A stretch of 64,000 nt of DNA from Bedellia somnulentella (taxonomy: Eukaryota > Arthropoda > Insecta > Lepidoptera > Bedelliidae), in the NCBI GenBank assembly GCA_963576735.1, contig OY755175.1:9936401-10000400 (forward strand). The letters are read 5' to 3'. This document shows positions 1-10,326 of the stretch, piece after piece; the first letter of the stretch is position 1, and the number at the start of each line of letters is the position of its first letter. The notes beneath the pieces are model-generated. The model worked only from the letters and a program-made list of their open reading frames with translations, ran no database searches and was not told the origin of the DNA. The translations under genes and the position numbers were made by a program.

Positions 1-852
1 ACCCAGCCCAGATTACACGGGGATTTCCCGCTTGATCTGTTGATACATAGATATTGTCATTTTATTGCGGGCTTTAAGTGATAACTCATAGGATTCAAAT
101 GGTTATAGCCTTTCTTGATTGGGTTCTCAATTATCTTTGTATTGTTTTTACTTTATTTCATCCTCTTACGGAGCTTAGCGCGTTTGTGAAGTCCAGTTCT
201 GGAATATAGGAACACGGAGACTGCGCCTCCTTTAAACCAAGCAAGGAAATCCTAAAAAGTATGTCGGCAAAATCCATGTACAAAGAAAATGAGGACGATA
301 ATTTTAAAGCCAATGTTGATTAGGTGTATGGTTTTTTTTGTAAGGTTAAAGTAGTCAATTAAAAAATATCAAAATACGTTGTTTTTTGTATTTCTTATAT
401 GTTGGCATATTTTTGGCGTATTGTAACGTCGAGGGTGGCAGATTCTGGCAGATTTTTGGGTCCGTGTGTGGCAGATTAGCTATTTCTGAGATGGTCACAC
501 TGTTGCTCCTAGTATTATACAATCTTTTTTGTTTAATTTTACCATTTATACTGATGTTTAATACACCGTGAAATCTAAAGCATTGTACTAACTATCAGGG
601 ATGAATCTTCCCATGATTACGAATAAATTTTTGTACGGGACTAACTTTGTTACTGGACAAAAAAAACAGCTGTTCCATAAGTGCAAGTTATGTAAATATC
701 ATACGGGTCATCATGGGTATAGTGGGGTCTATGTTTGTATTTTGAAAAATAAAAGACAGCACTATTTTGTACATGAGTTTTATTGCATTATTTACTATTG
801 ACCTTTAAACAAAATCAGTTTTGTCTGAAAATTTCGAATTCATTCGTCTATT
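1..852. other. AT-rich intergenic, no gene recognised
   Basis: Short open frames here have no recognisable protein motif. The right part adjoins the THAP-bearing transposon remnant that starts at 853 and may include more of that element, but I could not identify further exons or a left terminal repeat. Confidence 0.5.
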
Positions 853-1414
853 TCAGTCACATTTTTCAAAAGATGATGTATTCGTACATCTAAGTATTTT
901 ATATTTGGTTGATTTCCAATTGCATCTTCCAGTGGCCGCAATCCATTTTTCTCGTAGTTTCGGGTCTTTAGGAAAACTGTAATGAATACGAAGAAATTAA
1001 ATAAATATAACAAATTTATTACTTACTAATTCCGTAGATAACAATTGGAAATCATTCAGCGTCGCTATAGCGCGACGAAATTCATAATATACTCACTCAT
1101 TAACATCAGTTTACTAATTTGAAAATTTTACCCTAACGACAGGGAAGGATGAAAACGTGAATTATGGGAACACTGAGAAACTGCATATTTTTAGGTTATG
1201 CTATTAAAAAATTGCTCAAAATAACTAAAGAAAATGCTAGTAATCTAGTTCAACGTAACTAACATTTGAATCACTTTTTTTCTGATCGCGCAATGTATTT
1301 ATTATGTATTTATCTGTAGAAAAACATTAAAAAACTCACTCACTTGTGGAAAGTCAATCCTTCGATGTGTTTTTCGCTTTAGCTTCCGCAGCCAAGCACG
1401 CTACACCCAACCAT
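853..1414 (-). pseudogene. THAP-domain exons of a P-type transposase, broken
   Basis: On the - strand, exon 1 runs 1414 to 1344: ATG, then MVGCSVLGCGS, an in-frame TAA, then SEKHIEGLTFH, ending on two bases before a GTGAGT donor. Exon 2 follows a TACAG acceptor at 976 and reads FPKDPKLREKWIAATGR and on to a TGA at 853-855. The C-X4-C pair, the FH just before the intron, and the FPxDPxxRxxWxxATGR block are the order expected for a zinc-coordinating THAP DNA-binding domain, as at the N terminus of P-element transposases and host THAP proteins. The intron phase (2+1) joins the halves in frame. The second zinc half is degraded (a C is present but the expected C-x2-H is not clear) and the frame stops. 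A homologous exon 1 lies inside the terminal-inverted-repeat element at 9520-10326, which is why I call this a transposon remnant and not a host gene. It is not functional as it stands. Confidence 0.72.
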
Positions 1415-1902
1415 ACCTCGCTAAACAATAACTTAATTAATGGAGTCTCTTTTGTCACAATAACAATATACAAATGAATAAAATCTTTCTCAAAATCAAA
1501 AGAAAACCAAAATCGCTCACAAGTCGACGCTTTGTTTGTCAAGCTTTAAAAGCGTGACATCAACAAAACGGGTTACACGATAGAGATGACAATAAAGATT
1601 TTGTGTCTCTTTTTAACATATAAGAACTTAAATAAGGGCTTCTCTTTTTAAAATGGATGACGTAACATCGCTCTATCTATAGTGTTCATAATCAAAGAAT
1701 CACAAGATGTTTTTTTTTTATTTCAGCTGAGGCTAAGAACCTCACTATACTTTCTCAGTTTGATCTAGGTACGACACTTTTTAATTATTATTATTTTGAA
1801 AATTACAATATTTGAGATAAGTATTCCTTAGGCAAAGTTGATTAGTTTGATGTCTTGTATCGATTTAAAATATAAAAAGGGTATGTTTTAAAAACGAGGT
1901 CT
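1415..1902. other. Flank of the THAP element, possible terminal motif
   Basis: No gene. Read on the - strand from 1684, the sequence CACTATAGATAGAGCGATG resembles the subterminal ACTATAGAGCGAGC of the element at 9520-10326, so the 5' end of the THAP element may be near 1684. No matching left end or TSD was found. Confidence 0.35.
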
Positions 1903-2238
1903 AGGCCAATTCTGTACATGAAATATATTTTCAAAATAACTATTGGCTAATCACCCCCTGATTAGCCAAAAATGCAATCAGTAAAATTTTCGTCTGTCTG
2001 TCTGTCTGTATGTTCCTTATGGAAACAAAAACTACTCGACGGATTTTAACGAAACTTGGAGCAATTATTTTTCATACTTCTGGGCGGGTTATAGCATGCT
2101 TACGAGAGTGGTGAAGGGAAATTTTCGGAAATTTTCGGAAAACGGGAGAAGTTACTCCATTTTTTAAGCTTCCGTCGCGTGTGCAGCCTTATTGGTTAAA
2201 GTTACATGGAAATAATGTATGACAGAAATATTCTACAT

Positions 2239-2510
2239 ATCATCATCATCATTAGAGCCTTCAACATCTTGTCAGATGATTTAAGCAGCGCCTATGCGAG
2301 AGGAGCATCGTCGCTCGTGGCTAAAAAGACCAATTCTCGAACGACACCTCCGTCCGCACTTCCCGCACACAAACCGAGAGTCCGGTGGAATGGAACTCAC
2401 AGCGCAAGCATGTCCTTTGGCACGTTTTTGTGCTAGATTTGCAAACCAGGCCTTGTCGTGGGTCCCGCAGCCCTCGTGAATGAGTTTCCTCCACTCATCC
2501 ATTCTACATA
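2239..2510 (-). mobile_element. 5'-truncated LINE 3' end with zinc-finger C terminus, in a Helitron
   Basis: A 272-bp insertion flanked by the 9-bp duplication ATTCTACAT at 2230-2238 and 2511-2519; sister Helitron copies lack it. On the - strand an open frame (2502-2281) ends the LINE protein with FVCGKCGRRCRSRIGLFSH followed by a C, a CX2C-H-C zinc-knuckle of the kind that closes some invertebrate LINE ORF2 proteins. The 3' tail is (GAT)n on the - strand. The TSD and tail show target-primed reverse transcription followed by 5' truncation. The exact clade is uncertain. Confidence 0.75.
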
Positions 2511-3070
2511 TAATTGTCTAAAAAATGACCCAAAACAGCATATGTCTATATTTTATGGTTGACTCGCAATAACACGTGAAACTCCTGATAGCATAGCAGT
2601 TCGGAGCATACTGATTATTATTTTTTTGCTCTTACGTTTATAACACTCTCAGTCATCCCTAATTTAAAAAAAACTTACATTATTACATATACATTATTAC
2701 CTATTTAATAAAAATAATAATCATATAAATCGGTATAGAAACACCAAACTTGTACATGAAATAAGCCATCGCGCCGTCGCACATGGAAACTGAATCGTGC
2801 TACGAGTATAAGGATTATTTTTGTGTAACGGTTGCAGTGCTCGACACGGGCCGCGGCGGCTGGCGGTAAGGTAGGTATAAGAGCTTCTGTACCGATGTCA
2901 AAATTGTACATTAAAGAAAAAAAAACGGTGGTATATGGTTTGTTTTCGATACTAAAACTAAATTTGCTATTTTTGAAATAGAAAAAAAACTGTCTGTCCA
3001 TATGTCTGCGCGTCACGTTAAATATAACTGACGGATCTCGATCAAATTTAGCATTTAGGATATACACCTG

Positions 3071-3210
3071 CCCGTCTAGTACGAGCTGTGTTTAAACTAT
3101 TTATCGCGTGGGATAAAGCAGCCATCTCTTACTCACTTACTTAGTATCGTATACTGCCATCTCATTCTAACCGTTATCGTGTCGATATAATAGCGCTCGT
3201 ACTAGCCAAG
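3071..3210 (+). mobile_element. MITE-140, copy 1 (CTG duplication)
   Basis: Exactly 140 bp with inverted ends around CTAGTACGAGC (3076-3086) and GCTCGTACTAG (about 3195-3205), flanked by CTG at 3068-3070 and 3211-3213. A second copy in the opposite orientation, also 140 bp and also flanked by CTG, lies at 8000-8139. No coding capacity. Confidence 0.75.
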
Positions 3211-3689
3211 CTGGTCAACATATAGGATGTCATTTATCCCGGATTTTGCAAGAGTTCCAACAGGAGCATCAATAATTTACATATTACCACAGATAATATA
3301 ATACTATACTAGTACAGATACCCAATCCCATACAACGAAATGTGATGTGCTTAAATACCCTTATTCGGCGGGCTATTTTCTAGTTCTTTATTGTTCGCTA
3401 GATGGCGCTAAAAACAAAAACCAAATGATAACAAAGCCCGATATCTTAACTCGGCTAATATTAGGAAATGGCGGCTGCGGGGCGCGCGGGGCGGGGGCGC
3501 CTCGGTAACACGACACAAGCGAGACAGATTTTATTACTTTATGACTTTCTTTCACTTAATGTTTATTTGAAAATATGCAAATATGGTCAAGGACAAAATC
3601 GTCGACAAGGCCAATTGCGTACGAGTATTACATCCGTTTTGTAGATATTTTTGCTTGTAATGTTAACAGTGTCGTTGTCGATATTCTTC

Positions 3690-3930
3690 TCTGCTATGTG
3701 TCGGCTTAGAATAGCACTATCCCATTTCTTACCGTAATGGTTCGTAATAGACGGCTAAAGGTATTGGGGCTTTTGGGTGATTTTAAGGCGATCCTGTTGG
3801 GGACCCACCATCAAAAATCTTTGTTTTATAATCTTATCCCAACACACGTTCCAAAAGTGGCGAACGAAATTTTTATTCCTAGGCTCTGTCTGGTTCCCCC
3901 TTCTAGGGATTTATAGCCGAAAATAAATGT
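3690..3930 (+). mobile_element. SINE-B, old copy
   Basis: Head like TGTCGGCTTAGAATAGCAC, mid-part TATTGGGGCTTTTGGGTGAT, and 3' part TTCTAGGGATTTATAGCCG match the SINE-B consensus, with many substitutions and no intact (TATG)n tail. A head-only scrap lies at 4020-4066. Confidence 0.7.
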
Positions 3931-4084
3931 GTGAATAATGAACGATATTCTGTTTATTAAAATAAAATAAACAGAATAAACACATTTATTTATTTTATAA
4001 CATCGTGCAAGACGTATTCGTGCTGTAGTGGCGGCGTATAATAGCACTACTCCGCATCATTCCGTCAGTGAGGTATTGAGCGCT

Positions 4085-4170
4085 TGTGTCGAGATTTTTC
4101 TTTCCTTTATTTATTCTTTATTTATTAGTTATTTATAATCCCCACATGAGGTTTAAATGATTTGAGTTGT
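4085..4170 (+). repeat. SINE-C tail fragment
   Basis: Reads TGTGTCGAGATTTTTCTTTC and then AATCCCCACATGAGG, matching the arms of the SINE-C copies at 22482-22672 and 32211-32360. No tRNA-like part is present in this copy. Confidence 0.5.
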
Positions 4171-4381
4171 TTAGTTTGAGGCATAGAATAAAGTTTGTGG
4201 CTGGAGGGTTTAATTTCATTGATTGGTTGGCGATGTGGTGATAGACCACAAATATTTAATCAAAAAAATGTATCTTCCACAAGCTGACATTCCACAAGCA
4301 TCTGTGGGTTTGTCGCATTCAAACTTCTGGTTATTACTATACTAAAATGTCAGCTCAAAATGGTATCATTTAATATTATAA

Positions 4382-4774
4382 CATAACATAACATAAACAT
4401 AAACGTTCACGCCGAATATCCTCGAAAGGGTTGGCAGAGGTACTAATACTTCTGAACATCACGTGACTTTGTCACCTGGTGTTCAGAGTACCCACGTTTT
4501 GCATGGACAGTGTACTCACGTGGTAGGGGGCAGGCATATCGCCGTTTTATACGAATACACTGTCACATGACTAAGTACAACATTATATTATCTGTGGTAC
4601 AACTCAGCCATGTGGGTTTCCTCACGATGTTTTCCCTCACCGTTAACAACCACGATAAATTAACCACACATATGTCTTTAGAAAAGACAAATTGGTGTAG
4701 GCCCGACCCAGGATTTGAACACTAGTCGTTTGCACGATAACCGAGTGTTCTACCCACTGGTCTATCACGGTTGA
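4382..4774 (-). mobile_element. SINE-A, full length
   Basis: The tRNA-like head is at the right end (- strand) with a B box resembling GTTCAAATCC; the tail (AACAT)n is at the left. An 18-bp duplication, TATCAYTTAATATTATAA with one difference, lies at 4364-4381 and 4775-4792. Carries CACGTG at 4460-4465 and 4517-4522. Confidence 0.9.
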
Positions 4775-4979
4775 TATCACTTAATATTATAATACATTAT
4801 AATTAATTTTACTGGGTTATGTGGCTCGAATGTTAACCCATTTCCAAAATTAATGGTTCTTTTATAATCTATTCTCCACATAAAGCGGCTAATAATTTGA
4901 AAATGTTGAAAGTATTATTAGAGAAGTATTTAAAAAAATCTATAGCTGGTTTCAACTGCAATCATACGGACATTTAACT

Positions 4980-5213
4980 CCAACTCAAACGTTAACGCCG
5001 AATATCCCCGAACGGGGTCGGCAGTGGTATCAATACTTCCGATATTCACGTGACATTGTCACCGGGTGTTCAGAGTACCCACGTTATGCTCGGACAGTGT
5101 ACTCACGTGATAGGGGACAGGCCCATCGCCGTATTGTACAAATACAATGTCCCAGGGTTAGAAAACTAGTCGTCTGCAAGATAAGCAGTGTTCTACCCAC
5201 TGAGCTACTAAGC
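4980..5213 (-). mobile_element. SINE-A, internally deleted
   Basis: Has the 3' body (AACGTTAACGCCGAATATC, CACGTGACATTGTCACC) and the head end (GTTCTACCCACTGAGCTAC, read on +), but lacks the central stretch found in full copies, the deletion falling near 5156. Confidence 0.8.
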
Positions 5214-5419
5214 CGTCATTAAACTACTAATTTTATTTTATCTAGGTACCTACGCGCTACACCTTCAGTACAGAATACTTATCCTATTTGTAAAAAGTAT
5301 TTATCAATCTTGCGTGATTATTATTATTTCTCATACCGTTGGAGTAACAGAAAATATAAATCTCATTGTTTAATCATCATGCAAAATGCTGTATACCTGG
5401 CTGTTTTAAAAAAAAACAT

Positions 5420-5495
5420 TATTACATACATAAATATACTTACGACTATAAATCTCTAGAAGGGGAAGCCAAAGCTTCGAAAAAGTCAATCACTG
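5420..5495 (-). mobile_element. SINE-B 3' fragment
   Basis: ACATACATAAATATACTTACG followed by CTAGAAGGGGAAGCCAAAGC on + is the reverse of the SINE-B 3' end. 5'-truncated. Confidence 0.55.
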
Positions 5496-5609
5496 AGTTA
5501 TTAATATTGATTCAAACGTTCACACCGCAAATCCCCGACGGTAGGTAGTGCAGGCAGGGGTACTAACACTAAAAATCAACTTTCTACAACAAAGTACTAA
5601 CAGATATAA

Positions 5610-5850
5610 AAATAACATACATACATATACTCACGGCTATAAATCCCAAGAAGGGGTAGCCAGAGCTTCAGAGCTAGAAACTCCTCAGTCACATTTAAAA
5701 GTTGATAGGGGAGAAAATGGTATAAATAAATTATCGTTAGTGATGGGCCTCCAAAAATCCCTTAAAAGCCCCAATACCGTAAGTCGCCCCTTACGTTCAG
5801 CCATCGGAAGAAATGGGCTAGCGACATTCTAAGCCGACACTACACGGCTA
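5610..5850 (-). mobile_element. SINE-B, near full length
   Basis: From the (ATAC)n tail and TATACTCACGGCTATAAATC to the head, read on + as AAGCCGACACTACACGGCT. Moderately diverged. Confidence 0.85.
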
Positions 5851-5921
5851 AAAAATAGTGATAAGAATTGGAACAAGGTTATTTTTGAGCGATGCGGCAG
5901 GAATTAAAATTACATTGTATA

Positions 5922-6155
5922 TTCTCACGCCGTTAGTTCACATTGGGATAGTTAGAGACTATCGATCGCCACTTTGTACGGCCATGGCAAACTTGGGACA
6001 CTTGTCTTTTTAAGCACAGTCTCTTTTTGGTCCAAACGTGTACGCCGAGGTCGTTAAAAAATTTAAATCACTTAAAAGACCCCTATACCCCGTGAGTCGC
6101 CTCTTGCAATCACCCACGAGTAGTAATAGGGTAGTGTTATTTTAAGTCGACAATT
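5922..6155 (-). mobile_element. Chimeric RTE-like LINE tail / SINE-B head remnant
   Basis: The left half (TTCTCACGCCGTTAGTTCAC, ACTATCGATCGCCACTTTGT) matches the LINE 3' end at 27385-27460; the right half (TCGCCTCTTGCAATCACCCA, then TGTTATTTTAAGTCGACA) matches the SINE-B head half. It is either a LINE/SINE recombinant or two adjacent insertions. Confidence 0.55.
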
Positions 6156-6459
6156 ATCACCAATTCGATTACTTGGGTGGACGCAAATCAAAACAAGTAA
6201 GATACGTCAATAAACACCATCTCAATTTGGCGCCATCTATTGTCAGTAGTTGAAATCACTAAACATTTTAGTTAAATAGATGTAGTTCTACAATAATCAT
6301 TTGGGAATACAATTTCATAAAAACGAAAATACAGTTTTTTTTTTATTTTGCTTCTAATTGTAATAATTTATGTTTTATGGTATTAAGTGACAAAATAAAT
6401 TACCATGTTATATTTATCTAACTGTCTTTTGGCTTTTTAAACGATTATTAGCCACTTTA

Positions 6460-6776
6460 AGTTTTTATTTTAAAAGTCGACTATATCTTAACTCCATCTA
6501 TTGAGCGAAGAGGTAACTAAAAACATTTTGTATGAGATGGTATACCATGATATTACATACTAGATGGTGCCAGTAGTTATATCCTACATCGCGTATGGTT
6601 ACTTTTTTAGACTGTTATAAATACTTTATAGCATTTTACTTATTCTCATTCAACTCTGCCTGAAAATTACTAGGTTGAAAGTAATGAGTGTATGTAAGTG
6701 TGTGTGTGACAGTTAGTATATATATTTGAGTGATTGAATACATTTTTGGACAGTACGAAGTCTGCCGGGTCAGCTA
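6460..6776 (+). mobile_element. Helitron 3' end
   Basis: TTACATACTAGATGGTGCCA and the following AT-rich part match 9290-9380 in the large Helitron copy; it ends GTCTGCCGGGTCAGCTAG then T, the CTAG|T terminus shared with the copy ending at 29339. The 5' limit is uncertain. Confidence 0.6.
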
Positions 6777-7463
6777 GTCGTAAATAAACTATAAACCTCC
6801 GTTAAAACTTAGCGTATTTTTTGTGGAGGCGGATGTTTGATTCTTTGCGGAAGTTCCGCAGTAACGGAGGCGGAGTTTCGTTACAACCTTACTCTAATCG
6901 GTCTACACCAATCTTTTGGTACTCTGCCTATTCCAAATACCTCTGGAAAATGGAAAACAATCAAGATGTCACCAACCTTTTACCTTCCACATTTCAATAC
7001 TTACCATTTTTTTTTTGCTTTTCATAACTTCCACTATTTCTTTCATATCTATCATACTTTCACGCAAGTCACCCATTACTTTTATAGCATTAATTTCTAA
7101 TTACTATCAATTGTTAAACTATTGGATCCACAGTTTAAAAGCGACACATTTGAAATAACAATCAAATTAAAATTATGATATTTGATTCCTAACTATACAA
7201 GTTGCAAGTTTATTATCAACATGTAGATTTGGGTTGCGCGCGTTTGGTGGCTTTATTACTTTAGTAAGGTAGCACTAGTTTATTCCCAGGGGACAATATA
7301 TATGAAATTTATCAGTGCGGCAGGATATTTCAGGATTGAATCACCTCTATACCTACGGATTAACGTGCCCTCTGTAACACGAAATCAAATAAGTTTCCGG
7401 ATAATGAGGTGATTCAAGCGTATAATATCAATAAATTCTGGGCTAAATCTTAAATACAATCCT
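6777..7463. other. Intergenic, nothing recognised
   Basis: No coding motif or known repeat. Overlapping short frames at 6821-7158 are AT-rich or pyrimidine-rich without protein signatures. Confidence 0.5.
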
Positions 7464-7640
7464 ATACTCACGATTATGAACCCCCACAAATCATAGACCT
7501 ACAAAAGTTGAAATGCCTCTACCACTTTCGAAGTGGAATGGATAAAGAGATTATAAAATAAAGAAATTGTAAAAAGCCCTAACCTTCTAAGTCGCCCCTA
7601 TGAACATTCGTAGTTAGGAATTGGTAATAGATATTGTAAC
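7464..7640 (-). mobile_element. SINE-B, degenerate
   Basis: Ordered matches on + to the reverse of SINE-B: ATACTCACGATTATGAACCC, AAAAGCCCTAACCTTCTAAG, GTCGCCCCTATGAAC. Strongly diverged. Just beyond, 7690-7715 resembles a B box in a degenerate tRNA-derived context (reverse of GGGTTCAATTCCC). Confidence 0.5.
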
Positions 7641-7917
7641 TTAGCAAGCGACAGCGACATTGATATTGCTCAATCAACACATTTATAAGTTACTGCTCTG
7701 GGAATTGAACCCGAGACCCAAGGATTGTGGGCCAAGAGCTCATCCACAAAACCAGGAAGGCAATCAAAAGTATTTTTTTTATTATTTGTAATGTTTAATT
7801 AATTAATCAAGGTAGCGGTGAAAGAAAACATCGTCCGACTACCCTTATGGCTAATTTATTCTAAGTCTTTTTGCGTATTCGTATAAAGTAGCGATAAGCC
7901 CGCCCTCAAAGCCTCAA

Positions 7918-8415
7918 GACTCAAACATTCACACTGTGTATCCCCGCAGAAGCGGCAGAGGTATTAATACTTCTGAACATTACTTGACATTATCACCTGT
8001 ATAGCAAGCGCGAGCGCTATTTTATCGACACGATAACGGTTAGAATGAGATGGCAGTATACGATACTAAGTAAGTGCGTAAGAGATGGCTGCTTTATCCC
8101 ACGCGATAACTAGTTTAAACACGGCTCGTGCTAGCCCTTCTGGTGTTAACAGTACTCACGTTTTGCTTGGATTGTGTGCTCACGTGATAGGGGACAGGCC
8201 TGTAGCCGTTTTACAAATACATGACTAAGTCACATGACTAAGTATAACGTAGCTATGTGAGTTTCCTCATGATATTCTTCCTCACTGTTAACAACCATGA
8301 TAAATTTACCACACGAAACGCTTAAGAAAAGCAAATTGGTGTAGGCCCGACCCGGGATTTGAATCCACGACTGTTTGCATGACAGGCGGTGTTCTACCCA
8401 CTGAGCTATCACGGT
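7918..8415 (-). mobile_element. SINE-A split by MITE-140
   Basis: The tRNA-like head lies at the right (ACTGAGCTATCACGG on +) and the 3' end at the left. The SINE-A sequence CACCTGGTGTT is interrupted between 7999 and 8140 by a 140-bp insertion; removing it and one CTG restores the consensus order. Confidence 0.85.
8000..8139 (-). mobile_element. MITE-140, copy 2 (CTG duplication)
   Basis: 140 bp, flanked by CTG at 7997-7999 and 8140-8142, in reverse orientation to the copy at 3071-3210. Internal match to copy 1 is extensive (for example ATCGACACGATAACGGTTAG and TGGCAGTATACGATACTAAG, whose reverse complements are in copy 1). Inserted in a SINE-A, so it is younger than that SINE. Confidence 0.8.
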
Positions 8416-8732
8416 TGCAGTCATAATTTATAACTTTCTTTTTTATTTACTTATCATGGTTTCGGCTGTAAATTACTTTTCACAATTAAAATTCCTATCA
8501 CCCTAAGCCGCCTTTTACTCAGCCTGCTAGAAGAAATGGGTGATATTCTAAGGTTGAATTAAAAAAATCCACTTAGGTATGCTAGTAATATAAATATCAA
8601 CCTTATTGACATATCTATACTTATAATAAATCTGTAGAAAGGTCAATTCTGTACATGAAATATATTTTCAAAATAACTATCAGGTGGTGATTAGGGATCG
8701 ACACTGATGCCAAAAATGCAATCAGTAAAATT

Positions 8733-8737
<5 letters not shown>

Positions 8738-8774
<37 letters not shown>

Positions 8775-8775
8775 G
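8738..8775 (+). repeat. (TCTG)n microsatellite inside the Helitron
   Basis: Nine or so tandem TCTG units; the same position is repetitive in the other two copies (near 1993-2010 and reversed near 20098-20136). Confidence 0.9.
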
Positions 8776-9519
8776 GTTTGTATGTTCCTTATGGAAACAA
8801 AAACTACTTGACGGATTTTAACGAAACTTGGTACAATTATTCTCCATACTCCTGCGCAGGTTTTTGTATACTTTCCAGCAGAGTAGTAAAGGGGAAATTT
8901 GGGGAATTTTGGGAAAACGGGGGAAGTTACTACATTTTTTAAGCTTCTGTCGCGTGTGCAGCCTTAATGGTTAAACTTACATAGAAATTATATATGACGG
9001 AAATATTCTTCATAAAATTATCTAAAAAAAAATCCTCAACAGTTTATGTCTATCTTTTACGGTTGACTCACAATAACACGTGTAATTCCTGATAGCTTAG
9101 CAGTTCGGAACATTCTGATTATATTTGTTTACTCTTACGTTTGTAAACCTCTCACTCATCCCTAATTTAAAAAAGGTAACATTATTACCTATTCAATAAA
9201 AAAAGAATCATAGAAATCGGTAGAGAAACACCGAAATTATACTTAAAATAAGCCATCGCGCCCGTGACCAAAACCGAATCGTTACTAATTTACATATAAC
9301 ATACTAGATGGCGCCAGTAGTTGCATCCTACAACACGTAATGATTTATTTTTTAGATTGCTATAAATACTTCATAGCGTTTTATTCCAAAATTTGCTATT
9401 AAACGGAAATACTGAACCATTCATTAAAGCGCATTCAAAATCACCAAACTACACTGTTTAGGGAGTGCTATAAATTTAATAAATTGAAAACATTGCGCTG
9501 AATTTCACAATGCTTGAGC

Positions 9520-10326
9520 CATAGAAATATAATTACTATAGAACACGCATTTGCGAGACTCCCGCTTGTGCACAGTGTCGGCGGGTGTGCTATAGCTACT
9601 TACGTATATTTATATTGATAAATAAGGATGGGTAATTGTTAAACATTATCAATCTGTGCAACATCGATTTTTTTATCAAAGAAGAGAATCGATACTTTAT
9701 ACAATGATTCCGAACAATATACATGAAATGTGTTAATATTTTCTTTGGTAGCTAGCTAAAAAAACATATATAATTATTCCAGAAATCAAAACTCAATTTT
9801 CAAATAGCTAAGTAACATATTCATAAACATATTGATTTTTAGATGTATTAAACAATTACCAAAAAATATATATTTATTATTAACCGATTGTATCGAACGA
9901 TTAATGGATCGACAATTGAAACATCCTAATGAAAGTACCCCATCTCTAAATCGTTGTGCGTGTGTGCGTGCGTCAAACTTGTCATTCGTAAGAATGATAG
10001 ATTTCGTCCCCCAACGCCTCCTTCAACCCCGCGAATATAAAATTTTATCACGTAAATTATTAAATAAAACTTACTTACTTGTGAAAAGTCACATTTGATT
10101 TTTGTTTGGTGTGTTTTCGCGTATCACTTTTACACGTTTTAACTGCGCATTTCACCATTTTTATTGTAAAAAACAAATAAAAACTTCTGACAAACACTCC
10201 TCTAACGCTTTCGATTTGCACTTTTTGACAACTGTTGCGGTTGGCGCTAGATTTGATTTCATGTTCTCATGTGCTCTCAATGTTCACATGTGCATATGCT
10301 CGCTCTATAGTAATTATATTTCTATG
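9520..10326 (-). mobile_element. P-type terminal-inverted-repeat element, internally deleted
   Basis: The ends are inverted repeats: the first 23 bp from 9520 (CATAGAAATATAATTACTAT and three more) are perfectly matched by the reverse complement of 10304-10326, with weaker similarity for about 12 bp further in. An 8-bp duplication GCTTGAGC lies at 9512-9519 and 10327-10334, and the sister Helitron at 19341-20256 is uninterrupted at the equivalent place (TTGAGCAG, reversed). The 807-bp interior holds a complete THAP exon 1 on the - strand (10158-10079) with a GTAAGT donor, but no recognisable later exon. 8-bp duplications plus a THAP exon point to the P superfamily; hAT also makes 8-bp duplications but does not normally carry this exon. 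Non-autonomous derivative. Confidence 0.82.
10079..10158 (-). pseudogene. THAP exon 1 of a P-type transposase
   Basis: Read on the - strand from the ATG at 10158: 26 codons plus two bases, starting MVKCAVKTCKSDTRKHTKQK and ending in SNVTFH, then a GTAAGTAAG donor. C4 and C9 form the first zinc pair of a THAP domain and the FH before the intron matches the junction in the copy at 1414-1344. The exon is open and intact, but the rest of the transposase is absent from the 807-bp element, so this is a stranded exon. Any transcript would need a downstream acceptor; none with coding follow-on was found. Confidence 0.75.

Larger units (their letters stand above)
1903..3320 (+). mobile_element. Non-autonomous Helitron-like copy, 5'-truncated, with nested insertions
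   Basis: Shares with the copies at 8614-10406 and 19341-20256 (- strand) the run from CCAATTCTGTACATGAAAT through a (TCTG)n block and GACGGATTTTAACGAAAC to AAGCCATCGCGCC. The true 5' end (TCTATACTTATAATAAATC in the other copies) is missing. It is interrupted by a LINE 3' fragment at 2239-2510 and by MITE-140 at 3071-3210. The 3' limit is approximate. Confidence 0.7.

Noticed and set aside
7690..7715. A tRNA gene suggested by GGGTTCAATTCCC (reversed)
   Set aside because: No A box, acceptor or anticodon stem can be completed around it; at most a degenerate tRNA-derived repeat.
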